A DNA stretch of 64,000 bases from CAZTTG01 sp964615935 (GTDB lineage Bacteria; Planctomycetota; UBA1135; GCA-002686595), in assembly GCA_964615935.1 (NCBI GenBank), contig CAZTTG010000028.1:1-64000 (forward strand). The letters run 5' to 3'. The notes below the pieces were generated by a model. The model was given only the letters and a program-made list of their open reading frames with translations. It ran no database searches and had not been told where the DNA came from. Position numbers and translations under genes: made by a program. Below are positions 18,172 through 27,042 of this stretch, in pieces. Positions within the stretch are counted from its first letter, which is position 1, and the number at the start of each line of letters is the position of its first letter.

Positions 18172-19485
18172 TCAACCCCGCCGCAGGTACTCCAGCCCCT
18201 CCGGCAGGGTGCCCATGCCGCGCTCGCCGAGCCCGTGCTCGAACAGCCGGCCGATGTCCCGCAGGGGGTTCTCGTCCCCCCGGAAGGTGAACTGGCGGGC
18301 CTCGGGGTGGGAGCCGATGGTGACCAGCAGCTCCAGGATGGAGGCCGCGTTGCAGCTCTCCCCCTCGATCTCCATCTCCACCGGCGTGCCGTAGTGGTTC
18401 ACGATCCCCACGATCAGCGAGGCCGGGCGGGCGTGGAGCTTGAACTGCTCGGGCAGGCCCACCTGCAGCTCCTGGACGTTGGTGTAGGCGGGCAGCAGCT
18501 CCAGGGCCAGGGCCCGTCCGCGCTGCATGAACTGGTTGGCCCAGTACAGCAGGACGTTTAGGATCAGGTCCTCGACCCGGTCGCGCGAGACCAGGGAGGC
18601 GATCCGCTCCTCGGCCGCGACCGACTGCCGGCCGCCCCCGTGGCGCTCCACGAAGTGGGTCAGGTAGGTGACCGACGCCAGCATGTGCAGGCTGGCCGAG
18701 GTGCACCCGCGCAGCCGCCGCAGGCGATCGTCGCCCTTCTCCAGGCCGGTGTGGGCGATGTAGGTGTCGTAGGTGGACTGGAGGTTGTGGACCGTGGCCT
18801 CGTAGACCCGCGCCTGGGCCTCGCTGCAGATGTTGCCCAGGAAGGAGCGGCGCTCGAGCGGGTCCGCGACCTTCCGGATCGAGACGCCCTCCAGCACCTC
18901 GCTGGCGGCGAGGAACTTGGAGGCCACCTCGGCGACCTTCTGCTGCTCGTCCACCAGCACCTCCTCCCCGACGTTGCGGGGCAGGCGCAGGCGGGGACGG
19001 GCCAGGGCCAGGTTCTGCTCGGGGAAGGTCTCGGCGGTGGGCTCGGCGCCGACCGAGCGCGCCTCCTCCCGGACCGCCCACAGGAGCGCCTCCACCGCCC
19101 GGGTCAGGAAGCCCTTGGCCAGCTCCAGCGCCTCGCGGGCCTGCTGGGCCTCCCCCTCGGGCATGATCTCGGCCACGTGATAGGAGTCGAGGCGCCCCCA
19201 CAGGTGGGTCAGGTTGAAGCCCGAGAGGGCGAACCAGCGCACCGAGGCCACCAGCTCCCGCAGCACGTGGTAGGTCTCGTTGTCCCCCGCCCCGAAGTCG
19301 TCCAGGAAGGACTCCAGCTCGTCCGAGTCGATGAGGAGCTGGTAGTAGTGGCGCTTGGTCCAGTTCTCGCTCCGGTGGCGGACCAGGGTGTTGGTGAGGC
19401 GAAAGAAGGCCTCTCCCTCGGCGCGCAGCAGGTCGGCGAAGGCCTGCTCGGGGATCACCTCTTCCAGTGAGACTTCGGCGCTCAT
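18172..19485 (-). CDS. Helical protein fused to a C-terminal HPr domain
   Basis: The 437-residue product has a ~335-residue alpha-helical N-terminal part that I do not recognise, followed by an HPr phosphocarrier domain from about residue 340. The HPr landmarks are clear: LHARPASLIV with the phospho-accepting His near 351, and SCNAASILELLVTIG, which aligns with the regulatory-Ser region (NAKSIL in classical HPr). This suggests a phosphate-relay or regulatory protein tied to PTS or PTS-Ntr signalling, but no Enzyme I or EII gene lies in the window. The gene is divergent from the sigma-factor gene. No good ribosome-binding site precedes ATG 19485. Confidence 0.75.
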   Translation of the reverse strand: MSAEVSLEEVIPEQAFADLLRAEGEAFFRLTNTLVRHRSENWTKRHYYQLLIDSDELESFLDDFGAGDNETYHVLRELVASVRWFALSGFNLTHLWGRLDSYHVAEIMPEGEAQQAREALELAKGFLTRAVEALLWAVREEARSVGAEPTAETFPEQNLALARPRLRLPRNVGEEVLVDEQQKVAEVASKFLAASEVLEGVSIRKVADPLERRSFLGNICSEAQARVYEATVHNLQSTYDTYIAHTGLEKGDDRLRRLRGCTSASLHMLASVTYLTHFVERHGGGRQSVAAEERIASLVSRDRVEDLILNVLLYWANQFMQRGRALALELLPAYTNVQELQVGLPEQFKLHARPASLIVGIVNHYGTPVEMEIEGESCNAASILELLVTIGSHPEARQFTFRGDENPLRDIGRLFEHGLGERGMGTLPEGLEYLRRG

Positions 19486-19727
19486 TCGGCGGGCGACCGC
19501 TGAGGTCCGGGCCGGCCCAGGGGGCACCCTATCAGAGCCGGCGCCCACGGGAAACCGCCAGCGCCGGGATGCCTCGCCCTGCCGGCGGGAGGATCGCCGA
19601 AGGGGATCGAGGGCTCCCGGCTCCCCGCAGGGGGCCTCAAGAACCGGTCCCCGCGAGACCGATGGCAGGGGCTCCGGAGTCCCCCGTGAACAGGAGGGGC
19701 ACAGGAGTGCCCCGGCCCCTCGCGCAC

Positions 19728-19743
19728 AAGGAGGCCCGCCATT
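19728..19743 (+). promoter_or_regulatory. Ribosome-binding site that points to an ATT start
   Basis: AAGGAGG at 19728-19734 is followed after 6 bases by ATT at 19741. In this frame there is no ATG, GTG or TTG between the upstream TGA at 19687 and the ATG at 19867, and sigma region 1.2 is encoded from 19741 on. The site therefore decides the start of the sigma-factor gene. Confidence 0.7.
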
Positions 19744-20553
19744 TCGTCCGAACGCTGTCTGGAGACCTACCTCCACGAGATCAACGAGATCCCCCTCCTC
19801 ACCGCCGATGAGGAGAAGGATCTGGCTCGCCTGATCCACGGCGGCGATCCCGCGGCCCGCGAGCACATGATCCGGGCCAACCTGCGCCTGGTCGTGTCCA
19901 TCGCCAAGATCTACTCCGAGCGCGGCCTGGCCCTGCAGGACCTCATCGCCGAGGGCAACATCGGCCTGATGAAGGCCAGCGAGAAGTTCGACCCCGACGC
20001 CGGCTGCCGCTTCTCGACCTACGCTTCCTGGTGGATCAAGCAGTCCATCCGGCGCGCCCTGACCAACACCGTCAAGCAGGTGCGGGTCCCCAGCTACATG
20101 GCCGAGCTGATCTCCCGCTGGCGGATGGTGGCGGCCGAGCTGGCCTACTACCTGGGCCGCCAGCCGACCCTGGAGGAGGTCGCCGCCGAGCTGGGCATCC
20201 CCGAGGAGAACTGGGGCCTCCTGCGGCGCACCATCCAGACCTCGGGCGCCGGCGGGCAGGTCTCGCTCGAGGTCCTCTCGGCCAACCAGGACACCGTGGA
20301 GGACGACAAGGCCCGCTCTCCCGACGAGGAGCTGGCCAACGAGGACCTCCTGGAGAAGCTCGCCAGCCTGCTCGCGGTCATCGACGAGCGCGAGGCGGCC
20401 ATCCTGAGGCTCCGCTACGGCCTGGGCGAGGGCCAGGGCGACCCCATGACGCTCAAGGAGATCGGCCGGATCGTGGGCCTGACCCGCGAGCGGGTGCGCC
20501 AGATCGAGCGCGAGGCCCTGCGCAAGCTCTACAAGGTCATGAGCGGCGAGTAG
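19741..20553 (+). CDS. RNA polymerase sigma-70 family factor (RpoD/RpoS-like), apparent ATT start
   Basis: The 270-residue protein has region 1.2 (CLETYLHEINEIPLLTADEE), region 2 (ANLRLVVSIAKIY, DLIAEGNIGLMKA, FSTYASWWIKQSIRRAL), region 3 (PTLEEVAAELGI) and region 4 (LRLRYGL, TRERVRQIEREALRKL). This is a group 1/2-type sigma lacking region 1.1. The only start codon positioned by a ribosome-binding site is ATT 19741; starting at ATG 19867 would remove 42 residues, including all of region 1.2, and that ATG has no ribosome-binding site. A sequencing error turning ATG into ATT is the simple alternative. Confidence 0.88.
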   Translation: MSSERCLETYLHEINEIPLLTADEEKDLARLIHGGDPAAREHMIRANLRLVVSIAKIYSERGLALQDLIAEGNIGLMKASEKFDPDAGCRFSTYASWWIKQSIRRALTNTVKQVRVPSYMAELISRWRMVAAELAYYLGRQPTLEEVAAELGIPEENWGLLRRTIQTSGAGGQVSLEVLSANQDTVEDDKARSPDEELANEDLLEKLASLLAVIDEREAAILRLRYGLGEGQGDPMTLKEIGRIVGLTRERVRQIEREALRKLYKVMSGE

Positions 20554-20738
20554 CCCCGGCGGTGGGCGCCGGCCGCCGCCTCCTCCCGCGGGCCGGGCCG
20601 CGGAGCGGGCCGGGAACGGGCGGGAAAACCCCTCGCGGCGCCGGTACCCTCAGGGCCTGGGTCGAGATCGGCCCCGATCATGAGGGCACACTCGAAGTCC
20701 GCCGCGCCGGCCCGCGGCTCCTCCCGGGGGAGGCGGCC

Positions 20739-21659
20739 GTGAAGGACCCGCTCCGCCGAGGCCCGGGGCGAACCCTGCGCTTCCTCAAGCGGGGCCTGGG
20801 CACGGTCCTGCCCATCGTGGGCACCATCGCCATCCTGGCGATCGCCTTCAGCGCCGTCGACCGCTACGCGGTGGGCCCCATCAACCGCGCCATCTACTGG
20901 TCCCTGGAGCACAACCCGGTGGGCTGGAACCTCCTCTCGTGGCTGGGCATCGACCCCTACGACGAGGAGTACATCGACACCGACCTCCTGCCCATCGACC
21001 TGCAGACCGCCCTCAAGGAGAAGGGGCTGACCGAGGAGGGCGTCCTCGAGGGCCTGCGCGACCTGCGGTCGAGCAACCAGACCTTCCTGCGCGACTTCGA
21101 CACCCTGGCGGTCAACGGCAAGAAGCTGCACGAGGACGTCAAGGCCAAGCTGCCGCCCATCGTGGGCTTCTTCTTCTCGCTGCTCCTGATCCTGTGGCTG
21201 GGCTCCCTGGCCTCGGGCTTCCTGGGGCGCCAGGTGATCAACGGCATCGACCGCAGCATGAAGGCCATCCCGCTGGTGCGCTCGATCTACCCCTACACCA
21301 AGCAGGTGGTGGAGTTCTTCCTCTCGGAGGAGCAGCTCGAGTTCGACACCGTGGTGGCCGTGCCCTACCCGAGCAAGGGCCTGTGGGCCCTGGGCTTCGT
21401 GACCAGCAAGGCCTTCCGGTCCCTGCGCGAGGCCACCGGCCAGGACCTGGTCAGCGTCTTCATCCCCTCCTCCCCCATGCCCATGACCGGCTACACCATC
21501 TTCGTTCCCGTCGATCGGCTCATCCCCATGCCCTTCACGGTGGACGAGGCCCTGCGCGCCACGGTCTCGGGGGGGGTGCTCATCCCGCCCCAGGAGATGG
21601 TGCCGGGGCGCGCCGAGGTGGCGCTCGACTCCCCACCGGCTCCCAGGGAACCCGAATGA
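20739..21659 (+). CDS. DUF502 family membrane protein
   Basis: The 306-residue protein has two membrane segments (about 20-40 and 135-158) separated by a long charged loop, then a conserved cytoplasmic or periplasmic tail with IPLVRSIYPYTKQVVEF, TVVAVPYPSKGLWALGF and VFIPSSPMPMTGYTIFVP, which are DUF502 landmarks. The function is unknown; relatives occur widely in Gram-negative bacteria. GTG 20739 has GGGGGAGG 5 bases upstream. The stop overlaps the start of pyrF (ATGA). Confidence 0.88.
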   Translation: MKDPLRRGPGRTLRFLKRGLGTVLPIVGTIAILAIAFSAVDRYAVGPINRAIYWSLEHNPVGWNLLSWLGIDPYDEEYIDTDLLPIDLQTALKEKGLTEEGVLEGLRDLRSSNQTFLRDFDTLAVNGKKLHEDVKAKLPPIVGFFFSLLLILWLGSLASGFLGRQVINGIDRSMKAIPLVRSIYPYTKQVVEFFLSEEQLEFDTVVAVPYPSKGLWALGFVTSKAFRSLREATGQDLVSVFIPSSPMPMTGYTIFVPVDRLIPMPFTVDEALRATVSGGVLIPPQEMVPGRAEVALDSPPAPREPE

Positions 21660-22591
21660 GCTTCGCCGATCGACTGGAGGAGGCCATCGCCCGCGCGGGA
21701 TGCCCGGGCCTGATGGGCCTCGACCCGCACCTGGACCTCCTGCCCCCCGAATTCGAGGCCGCCCGCGATCCCGCCGTCGACCCCGCCGAGCGGGCGGAGC
21801 GGGTGCGCGACTTCCTGATCGAGGCCCTCGAGCTGGCGGCCGGCCGCCTGCCGGCGGTCAAGCCCCAGTCGGCCTTCTTCGAGCTCCTCGGGGCCCCCGG
21901 CGCGCTGGCGTGGGAGGCGGTCGTGCGGGCCGCGCACGAGGCCGGCCTGCTGGTCCTCGGCGACGTCAAGCGGGGCGACATCGGCAGCACCGCGCGGGCC
22001 TATGCGGCGGCCTACCTCGAGGGCCTGCCCGGCGCCGATCCGGCCGCGCTCTGCGACGCCGTCACCGTGAATCCCTACCTCGGCGAGGAGTCGATCCAGC
22101 CCTTCCTGGAGGTCTGCGCGCGCACGGGCCGCGGCATCTACGTGCTGGTGCGCACCAGCAACCCGGGCGCGGCGCAGTTCCAGCGCGGCGGCGAGCCGCA
22201 GCTGTGCCTGCAGGTCGCCGACGAGGTGAACCGATGGGGCCAGGGGCTGGTGGGCCGGTGCGGCCTCGCCGGGGTGGGCGCGGTGGTCGGAGCCACCTGC
22301 GGCGAGGAGCTGGCCGAGCTGCGCGCCCGCATGCCGGCCGCGCCGCTGCTCGTGCCCGGCTACGGGGCCCAGGGGGCGGGAGCGCAGGACGTGGCCGCGG
22401 GCTTCCTGAATCCCCCCGGCGCGGGGCCCTGCGGGGCCCTGGTGAACTCCTCCCGGGGCCTGCTCTTCGCCTGGCGCAAGGCCGAGGGGAGGCACTGGAA
22501 GGACGCCACCCTGGATGCGATCGAGCACATGCGGGGCGAGCTCGCCGCCGTCTGGAGGGGCGCTGCCGGGGCCGCCGCCGAGGGGCCGTGA
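21656..22591 (+). CDS. pyrF: Orotidine 5'-phosphate decarboxylase, long type
   Basis: PyrF converts OMP to UMP in pyrimidine synthesis. The 311-residue product belongs to the long (type 2) branch: GLMGLDPHLDLLP, VKPQSAFFELLG, the catalytic Lys/Asp cluster DVKRGDIGSTA, VNPYLGEESIQPF and VPGYGAQGA. It begins within the last codons of the DUF502 gene (ATGA) and its TGA overlaps the GTG of bshC (GTGA), so the four genes DUF502-pyrF-bshC-parA form one tightly coupled run. Confidence 0.93.
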   Translation: MSFADRLEEAIARAGCPGLMGLDPHLDLLPPEFEAARDPAVDPAERAERVRDFLIEALELAAGRLPAVKPQSAFFELLGAPGALAWEAVVRAAHEAGLLVLGDVKRGDIGSTARAYAAAYLEGLPGADPAALCDAVTVNPYLGEESIQPFLEVCARTGRGIYVLVRTSNPGAAQFQRGGEPQLCLQVADEVNRWGQGLVGRCGLAGVGAVVGATCGEELAELRARMPAAPLLVPGYGAQGAGAQDVAAGFLNPPGAGPCGALVNSSRGLLFAWRKAEGRHWKDATLDAIEHMRGELAAVWRGAAGAAAEGP

Positions 22592-24207
22592 AGGTCGAGC
22601 TCCGAGCGCTCCCCTGGACGAGCCTCGAGCTCCCGGCCCCGGCCCTGGCGGCCATCGCCGGGGCTCGCGTGCCCGGGATCGGGGTCGCCGGCCGAGCGGA
22701 CGAACTCGGCCCGCCGGCCGACCGCCTCGACTCCGACGAGCGGTCCCTGCTCGCGGAGACCCTCGAGGCGCGCCTGGCCGAGTTCGAGCCCCCGGTCGCG
22801 GTGCTCGACTCGGTGCGCAAGCTGAGCCGGCCGGAGAGCAGCCTGGTCCTGGTGGACGCCGCGCCCGGCTACCTAGCCTCGCCCCTGGCGGCGCTCTGGG
22901 GAGCGCTGCACGCCGTTCGCCTGGCCCGCAGCCTGGAGTCCGCCTGGGAGCGCCCCGTGTCCCCCCTGCTCTGGGTCCGCGCCGACGAGCGCGAGCCCTC
23001 GGTCGCCGAGGCGCGCCTGGTCAACGAGGGCCTGGAGGTCGAGAGGCTCCTCCTGCCCGGCCTCGATGGCGAGCTCCAGCCCCCCGCCCGGGTTCCGCTG
23101 GATCGGGGCCGCGACCGCGTGGGCTCGACCGGCGAGCGTCTGCGCCAGGCCCTGGGCCGCCACCCCCGCGCGGGCGAGGCGATCGACCTCCTCCTGCCCC
23201 GGCCCGGCGAGACCCTGGCGGCGGCCTTCGAGCGGGCCTTCCTCCACCTCCTGGGCCACCTGGGGCTGATCGTGCTCGATCCCGACTGGCTGCGGGAGGA
23301 CTGCTCCCGCGCCCTGGCCCGGGTCGTCTCCGGCGAGCCGGCCGCGGCCCTCCTCGAGGGCCTGGGGGAGCTCGCGGCGGCGGGCTTCGAGCCCGGGATC
23401 GACCTCGCGGAGGAGGAGCTGGTGCTGCACCACTCCGAGGCCGGCGCCCGGCCCCTGCGCCTGGGGGGCGAGGGATTCCGGTACGAGGGGGAGCCGGGCT
23501 CGCGCACCCCCGCCGAGCTCGCGGCCGAGATCGTCCAGGCCCCCGGAGAGTGGTCGGCCGGCGATCTGCTGCGACCGCTGGTCCAGGAGCTGGCGCTCCC
23601 CGTATCGGCCCGGATCGCCTCCTGGAGCCAGCTCGCGCGCCTGGCCACCCTTGGACCGCTGCGCAGCGCCTGCGGCTGCGGCGGGGCTCCCGTGGTGCCG
23701 CGGTTCTCCGCCACCCTGATCGCGCCCGAGGTCCGCGGCTCCCTGGAGCGCACCGGGCTCTCCCTCGAAGACGTCCTGGCGGCTCGCGGCGGGCTCGTCG
23801 GGCCCGAGGCGGGCGCGCCCGGGACGCACCCGACCATCGCCCGCCTGGCCGAGCTCGCCGGAAGCACCCAGCGCGAGCTCCTGGAGCTGCGCCGGGAGCT
23901 CGCGGAGATCGACGGAGGCCTCGGGGCGAGCCTCCGGCGCGCCTCGTCCCAGATCCGAGAGCACCTGGACAAGCTCCACGAGAAGGCCCGCCGGGTCCTG
24001 GCCAACCGCGCCGGCACCGGCCGCCGTCACCTGAGGCGCCTGCAGAGCGACCTCCACCCGGGCGGTCGGCTCCAGGAGAGCGCGCTCGGCCCCCTGCCCT
24101 TCCTCGCCCGCTTCGGCCCCGAGATGGTCGACGCCCTGCTCGAGGTCGTGCCCGCCGTTCCCGGCGGCCACGCCGCCATCGACCTGGCGAGCGGGGAGGA
24201 GGCATGA
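22588..24207 (+). CDS. bshC: BshC-like putative cysteine ligase of bacillithiol synthesis
   Basis: BshC adds cysteine to glucosaminyl-malate in bacillithiol synthesis. The 539-residue product is recognisable by GDLLRPLVQELALP (family: LLRPLxQDxLLPT), PVVPRFSATLI, the C-terminal coiled coil (about residues 430-490) and the ending GRLQESALGPLPFLARFGPEMVDALL. The usual GGPxEIAYWAQ segment after the LLRP motif is replaced by ASWSQLARLATL, so catalytic competence is open. bshA and bshB are not in this window. The gene overlaps both neighbours by 4 bases. Confidence 0.75.
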   Translation: MKVELRALPWTSLELPAPALAAIAGARVPGIGVAGRADELGPPADRLDSDERSLLAETLEARLAEFEPPVAVLDSVRKLSRPESSLVLVDAAPGYLASPLAALWGALHAVRLARSLESAWERPVSPLLWVRADEREPSVAEARLVNEGLEVERLLLPGLDGELQPPARVPLDRGRDRVGSTGERLRQALGRHPRAGEAIDLLLPRPGETLAAAFERAFLHLLGHLGLIVLDPDWLREDCSRALARVVSGEPAAALLEGLGELAAAGFEPGIDLAEEELVLHHSEAGARPLRLGGEGFRYEGEPGSRTPAELAAEIVQAPGEWSAGDLLRPLVQELALPVSARIASWSQLARLATLGPLRSACGCGGAPVVPRFSATLIAPEVRGSLERTGLSLEDVLAARGGLVGPEAGAPGTHPTIARLAELAGSTQRELLELRRELAEIDGGLGASLRRASSQIREHLDKLHEKARRVLANRAGTGRRHLRRLQSDLHPGGRLQESALGPLPFLARFGPEMVDALLEVVPAVPGGHAAIDLASGEEA

Positions 24208-25082
24208 GCCCGGCCGGCTACAATGCCGCCGCTACGATGCGCCGCATCGCCTTCATCAACCAGAAGGGCGGGGTGGGCAAGACGACCGCCACCGTCAACC
24301 TCGGCGCTGCCCTGGCCCGCGCGGGACGGCGCGTGGTCCTGGTGGACCTGGACCCCCAGGCCAACCTGAGCCTCCACCTGGGGGCGGAGCTCTCGGCCGC
24401 GGACCCCTCGGTCTACGGGGTGCTCCTGGGCCACGAGGGCCTCGGGGAGGCCCTGCGCGCCACCTCCACCCCGGGCCTCTCGGCGGTCTGCAGCCACATC
24501 GACCTCTCGGGGGCGGAGATGGAGCTGGCCGGCGCCCTGGGTCGCGAGGGGCTCCTTCGGGACGCCATCGACGCCTGGGAGGCCGAGGGGGCGGTCGCCG
24601 ACTACCTGCTGATCGACTGTCCCCCCAGCCTGGGGTTGCTCTCGATCAACGGCCTGGTGGCCGTCCGGGAGGCCTTCATCCCCATGCAGACCGAGTTCTT
24701 CGCCCTCCAGGGCATGTCCAAGCTGCTCGAGGTGATCCGGCTCCTGCAGCGGCGCCTGAACCCGGAGCTGGCCGTCACCGGCATCCTCCCGTCCCTCTAC
24801 GACTCACGCCTGAGGCTGGCTCGCGAGGTTCTGGCCGAGATCCGCAACTACTTCCCCGATCTGGTGTTCCGCGCGTCGATCGGCACCAACGTCAAGCTGG
24901 CCGAGGCCCCGGGACACGGGAAGACCATCTTCGAGTACGACCCGGCCTCGCGGGGCGCCCGCGATTTCCTGCGGCTCGCCGGGGAAGTCCTCGAGCGTGA
25001 GGCGGAGACCGTCGAGCCGCCTCTCCCGGTCGAGGGAATGCCGCCCACTGCCTCGGAGCGGACCCGCCCCGGCGAGCCCTGA
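24204..25082 (+). CDS. parA: Chromosome-partitioning ATPase ParA (Soj)
   Basis: ParA is the Walker-type ATPase that moves ParB-parS complexes. The protein has the deviant Walker A KGGVGKTT, VDLDPQANLS, LLIDCPPSLGLLS and PMQTEFFALQGMSKL. I chose ATG 24204 because it overlaps the bshC stop as ATGA, as at every other junction of this run, and GGGGAGG precedes it. ATG 24237 would give the textbook N-terminus MRRIAFINQKGG, and a TACAAT at 24219-24224 could be a promoter for a near-leaderless message from there. parB lies 8 kb away on the other strand. Confidence 0.93.
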   Translation: MSPAGYNAAATMRRIAFINQKGGVGKTTATVNLGAALARAGRRVVLVDLDPQANLSLHLGAELSAADPSVYGVLLGHEGLGEALRATSTPGLSAVCSHIDLSGAEMELAGALGREGLLRDAIDAWEAEGAVADYLLIDCPPSLGLLSINGLVAVREAFIPMQTEFFALQGMSKLLEVIRLLQRRLNPELAVTGILPSLYDSRLRLAREVLAEIRNYFPDLVFRASIGTNVKLAEAPGHGKTIFEYDPASRGARDFLRLAGEVLEREAETVEPPLPVEGMPPTASERTRPGEP

Positions 25083-25542
25083 AGTCCGCGAGCTGTCGAC
25101 AACCCGTGCAGCCACTGTGGAAGAACCCTCCATGCATGTGGAAAGCCTGCGGAAAACCTTGGGGTGGTTGGCCGCAAGGTGAGGTGTGAGTGCGGAGTTG
25201 CGGAGGAGTGGTGAAGACTTCGTCCATCTCGCATTGACGGTCTGGGGATCGCCGCGTGTAATGCCGACTGAGGTTCGCGGAGCCCTCAGGAGTCGCGGCC
25301 CTCATCGACCCACGGGACCCACGCGGTCGCACGGGGAGGAGTGAGCGGCGCGGGCCTGCGCGCCGATTCGGGAGTGGTCCGAGGAGGAAGATTCAGGGAA
25401 CGCGACCGGGGAGAGCCGTCGGGACGGCGCGGGGACGACTCCGCGCGAGGTCGCGGCGCCCCTTCGCCCCGTCGTCCGCGTCGAAGCCCGCAGAGAGCCG
25501 CTCCGCGAGCGGCTCGGTGAGGTCCAGGGAGGGCCCGTCAGA
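25083..25542. other. 460-base region upstream of dnaA, left half of a candidate oriC
   Basis: No gene is evident. Three 9-mers on the minus strand each differ at one position from the DnaA-box consensus TTWTNCACA: TCTTCCACA (25116-25124), CTTTCCACA (25137-25145) and TTTTCCGCA (25148-25156). A fourth, weaker one is TTGTCGACA (25094-25102). All four lie within 63 bases just after parA. The rest is GC-rich and would include the dnaA promoter. The position between parA and dnaA fits a bacterial origin. Confidence 0.5.
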
Positions 25543-27042
25543 ATGCAGCAGCCGGGGGTGGTGCCTTCCGAGGAGAGCGACGCGACGCGCGAGGGCTCGC
25601 TGGGAGCCTGCGCGGGACGGCTCGAGGCTCAGTGGTGCGAGCTCCAGGGCGCCATCCGCACGCGGGTCCAGCGGGAGCAGTTCGAGACCTGGTTCCGGCG
25701 CGCGGCCCTGACCCGTGCAGACGCCGAGATCGTGCGCCTGGCGGTCCAGAACACCTTCACCCGCGACTGGCTGCGCTCCCACTACAGCGCCCAGCTCGAA
25801 CAGGCGGTCGAGGCCGTGTTCGGCGGACCCCGTGAGCTCCAGCTCGAGGTGGCCCCCGAGCTGATCATCGACCGTGGCGAGGATCCCGCGGCGGAGGAGG
25901 TCGTCGACGCCCCCCCGCCCAGGAGGGCCCCGGCCAGCGCCCCGGTGGCGCCCTTCCCGGTCTCCCCGGGCCAGCGCGCCGGCGACTCCCCGCCGGGGCT
26001 CCTGTGGGACTCCGACATCCAGCTCAACGAGCAGTACAAGTTCGACAACTTCGTGGTCGGACCCTGCAACCGCTTCGCCCACGCCGCCGCGGTGGGGGTC
26101 TCGGAGGCGCCCGGCAAGGCCTACAACCCGCTCTTCCTCCACGGCAACGTGGGGCTGGGCAAGACGCACCTTCTGCAGTCGATGTGCCACGCGCTGCTGG
26201 TGCGCGCCACGGCCGTCAAGATCCTCTACCTCTCCTGCGAGACCTTCGTCAATCACTTCATCAGCGCGCTCGAGGACGGGAACCTGGCCACCTTCCGCCA
26301 CAAGTACCGCAACGTGGACATGCTGGTGGTGGACGACATTCACATCCTGGCCAACAAGGAGCGCACGCAGGAGGAGTTCTTCCACACCTTCAACACGCTC
26401 TACAACGCCGGAAAGCAGATCGTCCTGTCCTCCGACAGCCCGCCCAAGGAGATCCCCACGCTCCAGGAGCGGCTGGTGTCGCGCTTCAAGTGGGGCCTGG
26501 TCACGGAGATCGAGCAGCCCTGCTACGAGACCCGCATGGCCATCCTCAAGCGCAAGAGCAAGGACCGCGGGCGCGAGCTCCCCGACGACGTCGCGCGGCT
26601 GCTGGCGGAGCACATCGACACCAACATCCGGGAGCTCGAGGGCGCCACCACCCGCCTCATCGGCTACTCCACCCTCAGCAAGCAGCAGATTACCACCGAC
26701 CTAGCGCGCGAGGTGCTGCGCGACGTGTTCAACGTCGTGCACTCCCAGCCCTCCCTGGAGCAGGTCGTGCGGGTGGTCACCAGCCACTTCAACGTCAAGC
26801 TGACCGACCTGCAGTCGCGCAAGCGCCACAACGCCATCGCCTACCCCCGGCAGGTGGCCATGTTCCTGGCGCGCAAGATCACGCGGCACTCCCTGCAGGA
26901 GATCGGGGGCTTCTTCGGCGGCCGCGACCACTCCACCGTGCTGTACGCGGTCGAGAAGATCCAGGTGCTCTCGCGCGAGGACCCGCGCATTCGCGACCTG
27001 CTGGCCGAGCTCCTGGGGCAGCTCGACTACCGGCCCCGCTGA
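25543..27042 (+). CDS. dnaA: Chromosomal replication initiator DnaA
   Basis: The 499-residue protein has domain I (about 27-95, with FETWFRRAAL), a Pro/Ala-rich domain II, an AAA+ domain III with Walker A GNVGLGKTH near residue 200 and Walker B MLVVDDIHIL, and a DNA-binding domain IV with SLQEIGGFFGGRDHSTVLYAV. It binds DnaA boxes and opens the origin. GGGAGGG lies about 10 bases before ATG 25543; the first ~25 residues are poorly conserved, so a somewhat later start is possible. Candidate boxes lie on both sides of the gene. Confidence 0.95.
   Translation: MQQPGVVPSEESDATREGSLGACAGRLEAQWCELQGAIRTRVQREQFETWFRRAALTRADAEIVRLAVQNTFTRDWLRSHYSAQLEQAVEAVFGGPRELQLEVAPELIIDRGEDPAAEEVVDAPPPRRAPASAPVAPFPVSPGQRAGDSPPGLLWDSDIQLNEQYKFDNFVVGPCNRFAHAAAVGVSEAPGKAYNPLFLHGNVGLGKTHLLQSMCHALLVRATAVKILYLSCETFVNHFISALEDGNLATFRHKYRNVDMLVVDDIHILANKERTQEEFFHTFNTLYNAGKQIVLSSDSPPKEIPTLQERLVSRFKWGLVTEIEQPCYETRMAILKRKSKDRGRELPDDVARLLAEHIDTNIRELEGATTRLIGYSTLSKQQITTDLAREVLRDVFNVVHSQPSLEQVVRVVTSHFNVKLTDLQSRKRHNAIAYPRQVAMFLARKITRHSLQEIGGFFGGRDHSTVLYAVEKIQVLSREDPRIRDLLAELLGQLDYRPR

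Noticed and set aside
25393..26613. 406-codon antisense ORF over the dnaA region
   Set aside because: It is complementary to conserved dnaA codons and its composition is that of a GC-rich shadow frame.
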